Source: Arcanobacterium phocisimile (GTDB lineage Bacteria > Actinomycetota > Actinomycetes > Actinomycetales > Actinomycetaceae). Taken from it: DNA of 64,000 nucleotides. The position numbers were made by a program, and so were the translations under genes. The DNA lies in assembly GCF_016904675.1 (NCBI RefSeq), contig NZ_CP070228.1, positions 248,001 through 312,000 on the forward strand, read 5' to 3'. Under the pieces are notes generated by a model, which was not told the DNA's origin, made no database searches, and saw only the letters and a list, made by a program, of their open reading frames with translations. This document shows, piece after piece, positions 15,377 through 23,236 of this stretch (positions within the stretch are counted from its first letter, which is position 1; each line of letters begins with the position of its first letter).

Positions 15377-18151
15377 TTAGCTTTCTTTACGAATGCTAAG
15401 AACCATACCTGAGCTAAGAAGAACCATTGCGAGTAGTGCAATCGCACCAACGCTTGTTCCCGTATGTGCTAGCACATCTCCTGTTGTATGATCGACAACT
15501 TTTGGATTCTGCGGTAGCTTGGTCGCCGGTGTGAGCGACATTGCTGGGATGGTTTGTTTGCCTGGGGTTAGCTTCATTGCTGGGATGGTTTGTTTGCCTG
15601 GGGTCAGTTCCATTGCTGGGATGGTTTGTTTGCCTGGGGTCAGTTCCATTGCTGGGATGGTTTGTTTGCCTGGGGTTAGCTTCATTGCTGGAATAATCTT
15701 CGTTGCAGTCAACCTTAACCGAACTGTCATATCTTTCGTTTCTGGCGTGCTCCGCTTAAATGTTGTTCCAGCAGGTACTTTCATCGTCAGCATAGCAGAA
15801 GCGGTTTCACCACCTTCCGCTTTGTCGGTTGCAGCATAGGAAAGTACCGAGTCTTTTAATGTCACATTCCAAGATTGCGGAGTAGCGGTTTCAAGTGTCA
15901 ACGTGATGTCGGTTGCTCCCGGCAATACCGAGTGAATATCGAAGCCCTGAGCCTCAGCTCCCGCAATCACCTTCTTCTGAATTTCAACAAGGTTCAGGTC
16001 GTCGCACGCATCGCCAATTCCATCGTTATCGGTATCGAGCTGATCTTCATTAGCAATGTCAGGGCAGTTATCAACACTCTGGTCCACCAAGTCGCCGTCT
16101 TCTGTCACGTCAACAATAATGGTTGCAATCGCTGTCTGATTATCCGCATCTGTCACAGTTACCGAAACAGTGTGTTCGCCGACTGTTGTGAAGGTATGCG
16201 AAATCTTATTCTCTTTTGTGGTGTTATCTGGTTGCCCGTCACCATTGAAGTCCCAACCATAGGACATGATGTCGCTATTAGGTGAGACCGATCCATCAGC
16301 GCTGAACTCAACGGTTGTTCCAACCTTTTGTGTTGTCACCTGGCCGAGTTTAGCGGTAGGGGTTTCGAGAATTAGTGGACGTAGATCTCCTAGGACTTGC
16401 ATCCGGCCACCTGTGCGGGTGAAGAGAGACGGAAGCGGTTCGGTGCGATCAGTGTCAAGATCAATCAGATTGAATTCGACTGTGTTCGCTGCGAATGCGC
16501 TCAAAAGTAATTGTTCGACGGACTGTGAGAGGCTCTCGGAATTTTGGCCAGTTTCAGCATCACCAATGACGACGACGATCTTGCGGGCTTCTTCGCGCCA
16601 TTCAGATGAAGTCGTTACCTCTTTAAGAGTTGTCAAGAAATCTTCTGCGTTCTGATTCGAGGTCGTATCTAAATCATTGAGTGAGTCCAGGACATTGGAT
16701 AGTTCGCCGAATGATGTTGTTGCAGCCGGACCCTCAGGAGTCTCGGGTGCATCTGCGATCGGAGTCTCAGTATCTGCTGGTTTAGCGGCTTCTGGTTCTG
16801 ATGTAGGCTCTGCTGGTTCAGTATCGTCAGTTGCAGTTTCCGGATCAGTTGGTGCAGCATTTTCTGCTGACTCATCGGCAACGGCCTCTGGCTGAGGGGC
16901 TTCCGGTAGATCAGGTGTGACTGGTTCTACTGGAGAACTTGCATCAGGCTGGGGAACTTCGGGGAGGTCAGCATCAGGCTGAGCTTGCTCATCAGAAATT
17001 GGATCTTCTCCAACGAAGGACTTTAAGCTGAAACGTGCCTTTTGGTTTGCGTTAGCTGAAGCGTCAAAAGTTTCTACAGCGATACGGCGGATCTGCTTCT
17101 TAATTTCGGGTAGCTTAGCCTTTGTCTGTGAAGATGCTTCCACTAGGAAAGTAACATCGATTGGACGTGCGTAACTTTGCTTATCACGTGCCGACGCTGG
17201 TACGCCAATCTGATTATAGAGATACTTACCGATTTCACTGTGTCCGGTGATGTTGGGATGGTAGAACATCAACGTCGTCGTAGAGGTCGTAGAGACAACC
17301 TTCCCCTCGTCGTTAACATAACCATTTTCCTCAGCCATTTCGTTAAACCAGCGCTGTGGATTGTACTGGATAAAATACGGATTTGGCTCATGTCCAGCGA
17401 ACAATGCATGCGTCGGAATGAACGTCAGATGTGGATGGGCCACGTTCTGGTTCCACTTCTGAGTCAGATCCTCTTGCAACGCGACTGCATCCAGTCCGAA
17501 CTGGCGGACGCCGTGAGCGGCATCAATAGATTTCGTGGCCGAACTGAACCAGCCACTGTTATCCAGAATATACTCCCCTTCGGTAGAAAGAAGCGGATAA
17601 CCAACCATGACTATCTGAGCATCAGGTGAAAGTTTTGCGGATAACTGCTCCAGAATGGTCTCAACATTTGCAAAAGTTTGAGGCAGTAAATCTTGGGCGT
17701 GCTTGAGAGCGGCACTGCAGTTATCGTACGAAGAGTTCCCAATCCACGTGCCTCCAAAGCAGCCAGTAATGATGCTTTGGAAATCGATATCGTTGCCGCC
17801 GACAGTGAAGAGCACGATATCGGAATCGCTAGGAACCTTGGAAATCTGATTGTCCAGAACGCCTTGAGTAACCTGACCAGATTCGGCAAGGTTATGTACT
17901 GTAGTGTGAACGCCTTGGGCATTGAGCTTATCGGCATAAACGTGACCCCAGTTGCGCATGGAGCGATAGGCTTCGGCGGGTCCGTAGTATTGGCCAGCAC
18001 CGTTACCGGCTGTGTAGGAGTCACCAATAAGAGTCAGTGTCAGATATTTTTCATCTTGGTGAGACGTATCTGCAAGTGCGGGAGAGGCAGTGAATAATGA
18101 TGCCGACAGGGCAACAAAACCTGCGAATAACTTCTTTGTTATAGATTTCAT
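15377..18151 (-). CDS. LAHTG-anchored surface protein: SGNH hydrolase, split VWA-like region, PKD, TSP3 and repeat domains
   Basis: 924 residues. Signal peptide 1-27. SGNH/GDSL esterase domain about 36-318: GDSYTAG (Ser45), GGND (118-121) and the His block HPNITGH (298-304). A VWA-like fold seems to start at DVTFLVEASSQT (332) and resume at KIVVVIGDAETG (524), separated by a Pro/Glu/Ala-rich insert (about 388-478); the MIDAS DxSxS is not conserved. Then a PKD domain (about 600-683), a thrombospondin-3-like calcium motif (VDNCPDIANEDQLDTDNDGI, 693-712), a 12-residue repeat PAM(K/E)LTPGKQTI (about 821-878), LAHTG (894-898) and a membrane tail. Substrate unknown. It starts four bases after the stop of 18156-18644 and has no clear Shine-Dalgarno sequence, suggesting coupled translation. 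Confidence 0.87.
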   Translation of the reverse strand: MKSITKKLFAGFVALSASLFTASPALADTSHQDEKYLTLTLIGDSYTAGNGAGQYYGPAEAYRSMRNWGHVYADKLNAQGVHTTVHNLAESGQVTQGVLDNQISKVPSDSDIVLFTVGGNDIDFQSIITGCFGGTWIGNSSYDNCSAALKHAQDLLPQTFANVETILEQLSAKLSPDAQIVMVGYPLLSTEGEYILDNSGWFSSATKSIDAAHGVRQFGLDAVALQEDLTQKWNQNVAHPHLTFIPTHALFAGHEPNPYFIQYNPQRWFNEMAEENGYVNDEGKVVSTTSTTTLMFYHPNITGHSEIGKYLYNQIGVPASARDKQSYARPIDVTFLVEASSQTKAKLPEIKKQIRRIAVETFDASANANQKARFSLKSFVGEDPISDEQAQPDADLPEVPQPDASSPVEPVTPDLPEAPQPEAVADESAENAAPTDPETATDDTEPAEPTSEPEAAKPADTETPIADAPETPEGPAATTSFGELSNVLDSLNDLDTTSNQNAEDFLTTLKEVTTSSEWREEARKIVVVIGDAETGQNSESLSQSVEQLLLSAFAANTVEFNLIDLDTDRTEPLPSLFTRTGGRMQVLGDLRPLILETPTAKLGQVTTQKVGTTVEFSADGSVSPNSDIMSYGWDFNGDGQPDNTTKENKISHTFTTVGEHTVSVTVTDADNQTAIATIIVDVTEDGDLVDQSVDNCPDIANEDQLDTDNDGIGDACDDLNLVEIQKKVIAGAEAQGFDIHSVLPGATDITLTLETATPQSWNVTLKDSVLSYAATDKAEGGETASAMLTMKVPAGTTFKRSTPETKDMTVRLRLTATKIIPAMKLTPGKQTIPAMELTPGKQTIPAMELTPGKQTIPAMKLTPGKQTIPAMSLTPATKLPQNPKVVDHTTGDVLAHTGTSVGAIALLAMVLLSSGMVLSIRKES
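15540..15692 (-). repeat. 36-bp tandem repeat inside the SGNH surface protein gene
   Basis: Four full 36-base units (15540-15575, 15576-15611, 15612-15647, 15648-15683) plus a partial fifth. The units are identical except for third-arm changes (GTTAGCTTC versus GTCAGTTCC) that switch Lys to Glu. Each unit encodes 12 residues, so copy-number change keeps the frame. It lies just before the sorting signal, where it would act as a wall-spanning stalk. Confidence 0.95.
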
Positions 18152-18155
18152 GAAT

Positions 18156-18644
18156 CTAATAATAGGTTAGAGACACCACTATTGGAAACCTGTTTTCAAT
18201 AGTTGAGATATCTTCTCCTGGAGATATGGTGAGGCGTTTAGTTGGACTGTCCGAATTTCTCTTATTTGCACACCACAAAAGTGAATCGGGGCAGGATGAA
18301 TCTACCATCCATCCGTCGGCGAGAGCTGCTTTCTGAAGCGTGACTAGTGCCTTGCCGTCGGTATCCTCCACAATATAACGAACCTCGTAAGGGCGTGATT
18401 TACCCAAAAAACCTGCCGGCGGAGTTTGCCAATATTCAGTCGGTTCCAGCCCGAACGACGTCGGACTAGCGACATCCTCCGCGAGTAAAGCCGATAATTC
18501 TTTTGGCGTCCCCCAGTAATTAAGATTTTGCCCCCAGCGCCAGATTCCGAATCCAGCTACAGCAACGATCATCAAAAAAACTACCAAAAAAACAGGCAAA
18601 CGATGTACAAAAAAAGATGTGGTTGAAGACGCTGACGTAGACAT
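18156..18644 (-). CDS. membrane-anchored protein of unknown function (WCANK/PTKRLT family)
   Basis: 162 residues: a cytoplasmic N-terminus, one membrane helix (about 16-37), then an extracytoplasmic domain with SSCPDSLLWCANK (two Cys, probably a disulfide) and PTKRLTIS. I do not recognise a named family. The C-terminal half is clearly related to the remnant at 41398-41673 (shared GW..D.SC.....WCANK and PTKRLT). AAGGAG lies six bases before the ATG. It is promoter-proximal to the SGNH surface protein gene, so an export- or wall-related role is plausible but only inferred. Confidence 0.78.
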   Translation of the reverse strand: MSTSASSTTSFFVHRLPVFLVVFLMIVAVAGFGIWRWGQNLNYWGTPKELSALLAEDVASPTSFGLEPTEYWQTPPAGFLGKSRPYEVRYIVEDTDGKALVTLQKAALADGWMVDSSCPDSLLWCANKRNSDSPTKRLTISPGEDISTIENRFPIVVSLTYY

Positions 18645-18686
18645 GTATGCTCCTTCAGATAAATTCTTACCAGCAACTATAAACGT

Positions 18687-18720
18687 TGGGCAGTCAAATC
18701 AACAAAGATTTGACTGCCCA
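18687..18720 (-). terminator. 14-bp terminator of the DUF47-pit operon
   Basis: A perfect stem (18687-18700 and 18707-18720) with a 6-base loop, 30 bases past the pit stop. Confidence 0.85.
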
Positions 18721-18749
18721 GTCGTGAAAGAACTCATCCGTTCTACATA

Positions 18750-19760
18750 CTAGATAAACAAGAAATGGAAAACTGCGTAGAAAAGCGCCGAAACAATAGC
18801 AGCTGCAGGCATCGTAAGGAACCATGCACCCACGATTGACTTCGTCACTGACCACCGCACAGCTGAAAGCCGCTTCGTTGCTCCCGCACCCATAATGGCC
18901 GACGTGATTGTGTGCGTGGTGGAAATAGGAGCGTGGTAGAGGAATGCAGTCGTGTAGAGAACCGATGAAGCGACTGATTCGGCTACGAAACCTTGAGATG
19001 GGTCAAGGTCAATAATCTTCGACCCCAGCGTTTTCATGATCCGCCAGCCACCGGAATATGTTCCCAGCGAAATTGCAGTAGCTGCACCCAGCTTGACCCA
19101 CATCGGCACTTCGTGACCCTCATGAAAACCACCCGCAACCAAAGCAAGAACCACAACGCCCATTGTTTTCTGGGCATCTTGCAGGCCGTGCCCCAGTGCG
19201 GTAGCAGCAGCAGAAACTGTTTGAGCGTAACGGAACTTGCGCATTGTTGGGCGGTATGCAAAATTAGCACATATGCGAATAACCAGCGTCATTAAAACGT
19301 AAGCTAAAACGAAACCGACAACTGGCGAAATGAACATCGGTAAGACGACTTTCTCACCAATGACCATCCACTGCACGGAGATAGATGCAGCTAACCCAGC
19401 ACCAGCCAAACCGCCAATAAGCGCATGAGATGACGAAGAAGGCAAACCAAGCCACCACGTGATCAGATTCCAGATAACGGCACCGACCAAGCCTGAAAGT
19501 ACAACGAATAATGCCACATTGTTCTCGACCCCGTCGATATCGACGATGCCAGATCCAATAGTCTCAGCAACTCCTGTTCCAAGCAATGCGCCAATAAAGT
19601 TCATTACAGCCGCCATAATCAGAGCAGTACGTGGTGCCAGGGCGCGAGTAGCAACTGATGTAGCGATTGCATTCGCCGCGTCGTGGAAACCGTTAGTGAA
19701 ATCAAATGCGAACGCAATGACGATCACTAGTCCCACGATCAGGATAGTAGAAGTAACCAT
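18750..19760 (-). CDS. pit: Pit family inorganic phosphate transporter
   Basis: 336-residue low-affinity metal-phosphate/H+ symporter. The signature FDFTNGFHDAANAIATSVAT (about 19-38) and the second inverted half with SVLYTTAFLYHAPISTTHTI are typical of PiT. About 9-10 membrane helices are visible; the length fits the short Gram-positive form, which lacks the large central loop of E. coli PitA. It overlaps the upstream DUF47 gene by one base, a standard pair. Confidence 0.94.
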   Translation of the reverse strand: MVTSTILIVGLVIVIAFAFDFTNGFHDAANAIATSVATRALAPRTALIMAAVMNFIGALLGTGVAETIGSGIVDIDGVENNVALFVVLSGLVGAVIWNLITWWLGLPSSSSHALIGGLAGAGLAASISVQWMVIGEKVVLPMFISPVVGFVLAYVLMTLVIRICANFAYRPTMRKFRYAQTVSAAATALGHGLQDAQKTMGVVVLALVAGGFHEGHEVPMWVKLGAATAISLGTYSGGWRIMKTLGSKIIDLDPSQGFVAESVASSVLYTTAFLYHAPISTTHTITSAIMGAGATKRLSAVRWSVTKSIVGAWFLTMPAAAIVSALFYAVFHFLFI

Positions 19761-20386
19761 CAGGACTCCTTGATCGCAATTCCTTCGATGGAGACCGCGA
19801 GAGTTTCAAAGCTGTCGATAGCAGCTTCGAGTGCGTCAACAACAAATTTGATCTTCAAAACTTCCATTGCGTTGGCGTCGTCGTCAGCGAAAATTTCACG
19901 CATAAGCTTGCGGTAAATGATATCGCCTTGATTCTCGAGCTGGTTAATTTCCAGCCAGAATTGCTTAGTATGCTCGCCCATTGAAGCGATAAGCTTCATC
20001 GCTTCGTTAGTTACCGTTGCGCATTTAGTAATAATCCGAATAAGTTCAAGTGCTTTTTCGGGAAGTTCATCGACTCGGTACAAAACCATGTTGTCGCCGG
20101 CTTCGTCGATAAGATCAACGATATCGTCAACTGTGGACACAAGCCCGTAGACGTCTTCGCGGTCATAGGGGAGTACGAAACTGTGTGCAACTTTTTGTAG
20201 CACGTCATGAGTGCCGTCATCAGCAAGGTTTTCGACCTCATGGAGTTTCTTGTTCAGCTCTTTTCGAGCTTCACGGTCGGCGTTTCCCATCTGTTCGAGT
20301 ATCTGCGCAGCAGATACGATGTGGTTAGCTTGCTTTGCAAACATTTCTAGCACGGCTTTACCCGGTGCGAATTTACTTAGACTCAC
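19760..20386 (-). CDS. DUF47 (PhoU-like) accessory protein of Pit
   Basis: 208-residue all-helical cytoplasmic protein: DREDVYGLVSTVDDIVDLID (about 75-94) is the DUF47 core, with a second Asp/Glu-rich helical half including LENQGDIIYRKLMREIFADD. The family is homologous to PhoU and modulates the adjacent Pit transporter. It is first in the two-gene operon, and divergent from agcS. Confidence 0.92.
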   Translation of the reverse strand: MSLSKFAPGKAVLEMFAKQANHIVSAAQILEQMGNADREARKELNKKLHEVENLADDGTHDVLQKVAHSFVLPYDREDVYGLVSTVDDIVDLIDEAGDNMVLYRVDELPEKALELIRIITKCATVTNEAMKLIASMGEHTKQFWLEINQLENQGDIIYRKLMREIFADDDANAMEVLKIKFVVDALEAAIDSFETLAVSIEGIAIKES

Positions 20387-20647
20387 AATGCCCTCAGAAC
20401 ACTAAGTGAACACTTGTCGTTTTCACCTTACGTTGCTCATGGCTCGACGCGCTTGCCAAACCGATAATTTCACGGGTTCAAGTTGTATAGATCACAAGGC
20501 CTTTTGTCACTTGAAGGTCCCTATTGTCCTTATTTTTCCTTGAAATGTAGGGGTTCTACAATGTGGACATCGGCAGAGATATATTCCCCAACAAGATAAG
20601 ATGGTGACGTTTTATATCATTATTTTTATCGGAAAGAGGTGTAGACG
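20387..20647. other. divergent promoter region between DUF47 and the AGCS symporter
   Basis: 260 bases with no gene. A TACAAT near 20559 could be the -10 box of the symporter gene, but no good -35 lies at the right distance. I see no riboswitch signature. Confidence 0.4.
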
Positions 20648-22078
20648 ATGGCTGTTTACGATGCGATACAGGACGTAACTGCTTGGTTAGGCGGCCTCAA
20701 TGATTGGCTCTACACCTGGGTGATGATCCTAGCGCTTGTCGGAACTGGAATATTCTTAACCATCCGTACCCGCGCGCTACAACTGCGGCATTTTGTTGGC
20801 ATGGCCAAATATTTGACGCAGTCACGACGTGGTTCGCGAGGTGGGATTTCGTCCTTCCAGGCTTTCGCAATGGGTATGTCTACCCGCATTGGTATTGGGA
20901 ATATTACCGGTATCGCCCTAGCGATGATTCTGGGTGGGCCTGGTTCTCTTTTTTGGATGTGGATCGTCGCGATCGTAGGAATGTCGACGGCGTTCGCTGA
21001 GGCCACTTTGGCACAAATCTTCAAATTCCGGCATCAAGATGGTTCGTTCCGTGGCGGTCCAGCCTCCTACATCATGGATGGTTTGAAATCGCGTCCGCTC
21101 GCCGTCGTTTTCGCCTGCGCAATGGTCTTCTGTATGTTCGTTGCAATGCCGATGGTTCAAGCCAACACAATCGCACAGGTCATTTCTGGCGCCCACGGTA
21201 TTGACCCGTGGATTATTGGGCTAGTTATTGCTGGATTAACTTCGTTGGTCTTGTTTGGCGGAGTGCGCCGAGTGGCTCGAGCAACAGAAGTTATTTCCCC
21301 GATGATGGCACTGTTCTATGTTGGGGTCGCGGTAGTGATCATCGCGCTCAACATCACCGCAGTTCCACAGTTCTTTGCCGATGTTTTTTCCTCCGCATTC
21401 GGTGCACGCGAAGCCTTTGTCGGAACCGGTTCGGCATTCGTTGCCGCTTTGCTCAACGGTACCCGCCGTGGTTTGTTCTCCAATGAAGCGGGAATGGGCA
21501 CATCGCCAAACGCTGCCGCCACAGCGACAGTTGCCCATCCCGTACAACAGGGCTTGATTCAGGCGTTCGGTGTTTTCCTCGACACGATCCTCATATGTAC
21601 AGCTACCGGTTTTATTATTTCGACGACCGGCGCTTTGGACTACTCTCGTGTTACGGCAGACGATGCCGCCCATGTTACGACTGATGCGATCACAGGTACG
21701 TTGGGTGCGTGGATGGCGTGGCCGATTGCAATTATGATTTTCTTCTTCGGCTTTTCATCTATTTTAGGTGCTTACGCCTATGGTGAAGCGAATCTGGTGT
21801 TCTTAAAGAAATCCCGTCCGCTTGACCTTGCCTCTCGTGCGGTTTTGATCGTTTCGAGTTTTATCGGCTCGATTACGGCACTGACGTTCGTGTGGGCAGT
21901 GATGGATACTGCGATGTTTGCGGTAACCGTCTTGAATTTAGTGGCGATTGTGGCGCTTGCACCGTGGATTATGGCGTTGTTGCGTGACTATGAGAAGCAA
22001 ATCAGGGAAGGTGTGGATCCAGTGTTCCAGGCTGACAAGGCGGAGCTACCGGGAGATATTCCCTCGGACATTTGGTGA
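20648..22078 (+). CDS. alanine or glycine:cation symporter (AGCS family)
   Basis: 476 residues, about 11 membrane helices. It starts near NDWLYTWVMILALVGTGIFL and has the family block GRRGISSFQAFA-like SRGGISSFQAFAMGMSTRIG (about 63-82), GIGNITGIALAM and the central NGTRRGLFSNEAGMG (about 268-282), all characteristic of AGCS transporters. It would import alanine or glycine with Na+ or H+; which one cannot be told. GGAAAGAGGTG precedes the ATG. It is monocistronic. Confidence 0.93.
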   Translation: MAVYDAIQDVTAWLGGLNDWLYTWVMILALVGTGIFLTIRTRALQLRHFVGMAKYLTQSRRGSRGGISSFQAFAMGMSTRIGIGNITGIALAMILGGPGSLFWMWIVAIVGMSTAFAEATLAQIFKFRHQDGSFRGGPASYIMDGLKSRPLAVVFACAMVFCMFVAMPMVQANTIAQVISGAHGIDPWIIGLVIAGLTSLVLFGGVRRVARATEVISPMMALFYVGVAVVIIALNITAVPQFFADVFSSAFGAREAFVGTGSAFVAALLNGTRRGLFSNEAGMGTSPNAAATATVAHPVQQGLIQAFGVFLDTILICTATGFIISTTGALDYSRVTADDAAHVTTDAITGTLGAWMAWPIAIMIFFFGFSSILGAYAYGEANLVFLKKSRPLDLASRAVLIVSSFIGSITALTFVWAVMDTAMFAVTVLNLVAIVALAPWIMALLRDYEKQIREGVDPVFQADKAELPGDIPSDIW

Positions 22079-22167
22079 AGGTGAGCGGCTGGCTCCGTCT
22101 TTCGTCGCCAGCGCATCCCCGTTTTTGTCTGCCGTATCCGCCCCTTGCCCGCCTTCTAGCTCCGATC

Positions 22168-22220
22168 GGCGGTATTCAACACGACAGGATCTATACAGCG
22201 CCACCGTGCTGAATACTGCC
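22168..22220. repeat. imperfect inverted repeat downstream of the AGCS gene
   Basis: Arms 22168-22183 and 22205-22220 pair over 16 bases with two G-T wobbles and a 21-base loop. It may be a terminator for the symporter gene or the end of a lost mobile element; there is no U-tract and no target duplication is apparent. Confidence 0.45.
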
Positions 22221-22305
22221 GAACTGGGCCTGTACACCTACTAGATTTGTGCCGGTACTGGTTCTGCGCCGTGCCAGTTTTCAGCTAGCCGTTCAACTCG
22301 GACAC

Positions 22306-22710
22306 CTAAGGGGCCGGGGTAGTGCCCGGTGCATCGCCGTCGATAATGAGGGAATTACCCACTAGGAGATCCACCCGTCCTACCCCGGGGATGTCGACTT
22401 GTGGCTAGGCATGACACCCCTTGGAGCAGAGATAGTTACGCACTCGGGTTTCACTGCCCGATTGTGAGGTCGATGTGTATCTTTGCAGAATTGGATGTTT
22501 ACGCTCCTGAGCAGTACTGACTAGTTGATCAGCTATGACTGGCGTGATCATGCGCTTATGTAGAAGTGAATCCAGAATAATCAAGCCGGTCTCAGCATGG
22601 TGGTTGTGAAGAGCTTGTTCAATCGCATCAGCGAGTGAAGCCACAAGCGTTGGTGATTGAGCTGGTCGAAGGTGAGAACCCAAGAGAGATTTCGAATAAG
22701 GTCGGTGCAA
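22306..22710 (-). pseudogene. broken DUF559 (Vsr-like endonuclease fold) protein gene
   Basis: The frame from 22710 reads through a helical segment (LADAIEQALHNHHAETGLII and LDSLLHKRMITPVIADQL) and SQSGSETRVRNYL, the junction typical of actinobacterial DUF559 proteins, then meets TAG at 22407-22405. Past this stop the same frame continues with PQVDIPGVGRVDLLVGNSLI, the start of the nuclease-like domain, and ends at 22306 before the expected catalytic Glu/Asp block. The N-terminal AbiEi-like half is also missing. So this is a remnant with at least one nonsense mutation and both ends lost. Confidence 0.75.
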
Positions 22711-22802
22711 TTTGGCTCCATCAAGTTGGGGCTTAGATCCGTTGGGTTGGGTTATGAAATGAGTGGTTGGGTCGTGCGGGGCGGAGTTATGCAGGGCAGG
22801 CT

Positions 22803-22840
22803 AACAAAAACAGGGCCGTAGCTATGCGCTACGACCCTGT
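22803..22840 (-). terminator. intrinsic terminator of the putative small RNA
   Basis: A 13-bp stem (22810-22822 and 22828-22840, one C-A mismatch on the plus reading) with a 5-base loop. On the minus strand it is followed by TTTTTGTT, a proper U-tract, so it terminates leftward transcription; no gene on that side needs it except the candidate RNA. Confidence 0.8.
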
Positions 22841-22940
22841 CGAAGTATTAGGACACCGGACCTGAGAGCGCCTGTCGGCGCGAAGGCCGCTCGTAGCGGC
22901 AAATATTTGGAGCCCGGGGCTTTCACGACCCGGTGTCTTG
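22803..22940 (-). ncRNA. candidate small structured RNA of about 138 nt
   Basis: No coding frame. On the minus strand a -10 box TATAGT (22952-22947) is followed about seven bases later by a closed multi-branch structure. Outer stem GACACCGG (22930-22937 with 22852-22859) encloses three hairpins: AGCCC/GGGCT (22911-22921), GCCGCT/AGCGGC (22886-22900) and GCGCC/GGCGC (22868-22881). A single-stranded spacer and an intrinsic terminator with U-tract follow. All pairings are read from the sequence. It does not show the signature sequences of SRP RNA, 6S, tmRNA, RNase P RNA or 6C RNA. It could be a trans-acting sRNA, an unlisted housekeeping RNA or a dispersed repeat. Confidence 0.55.
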
Positions 22941-22946
22941 TTAAGT

Positions 22947-22975
22947 ACTATAGACCCTTCGCAGGCGAATTGCTA
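22947..22975 (-). promoter_or_regulatory. possible promoter of the small RNA
   Basis: Minus strand: -10 TATAGT (22952-22947), 17-base spacer, weak -35 TAGCAA (22975-22970, 3 of 6). The predicted start near 22940 falls just before the first base of the outer stem. Confidence 0.4.
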
Positions 22976-23236
22976 GCTAGCAAAACTGCACGCTTTCTAC
23001 TGCCGGTGCACACTGTTGCACGAGCTAGAGCTTAGAGGAGCTGCCGTCAAGAGGGGGCTTGTCGGACAATGATTGAGACTTATAACTGAGGCATGCGTTT
23101 AAACGAGGCGGCGGTAGGGTTATAGGGTGGCAAGAGAATAAGTAGGTATGGCAACCAGCGCAGTTGGACGCCGAGTTTTCGACTCCGCCCACGCAAATCT
23201 TTCCCAATATCCCGTCACTTGTGAAACAATGTTTAG

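Noticed and set aside
15540-15692. Possible CRISPR array from regular 36-bp periodicity
   Set aside because: There are no spacers: units are directly contiguous and coding, and no cas genes lie nearby.
15519-15839. A 106-aa plus-strand ORF with perfect 12-residue repeats (GVSSIAGMVCLP)
   Set aside because: Antisense reading of the 36-bp repeats in the SGNH surface protein gene; no ribosome binding site, and the minus frame is the long, signal-peptide-bearing gene.
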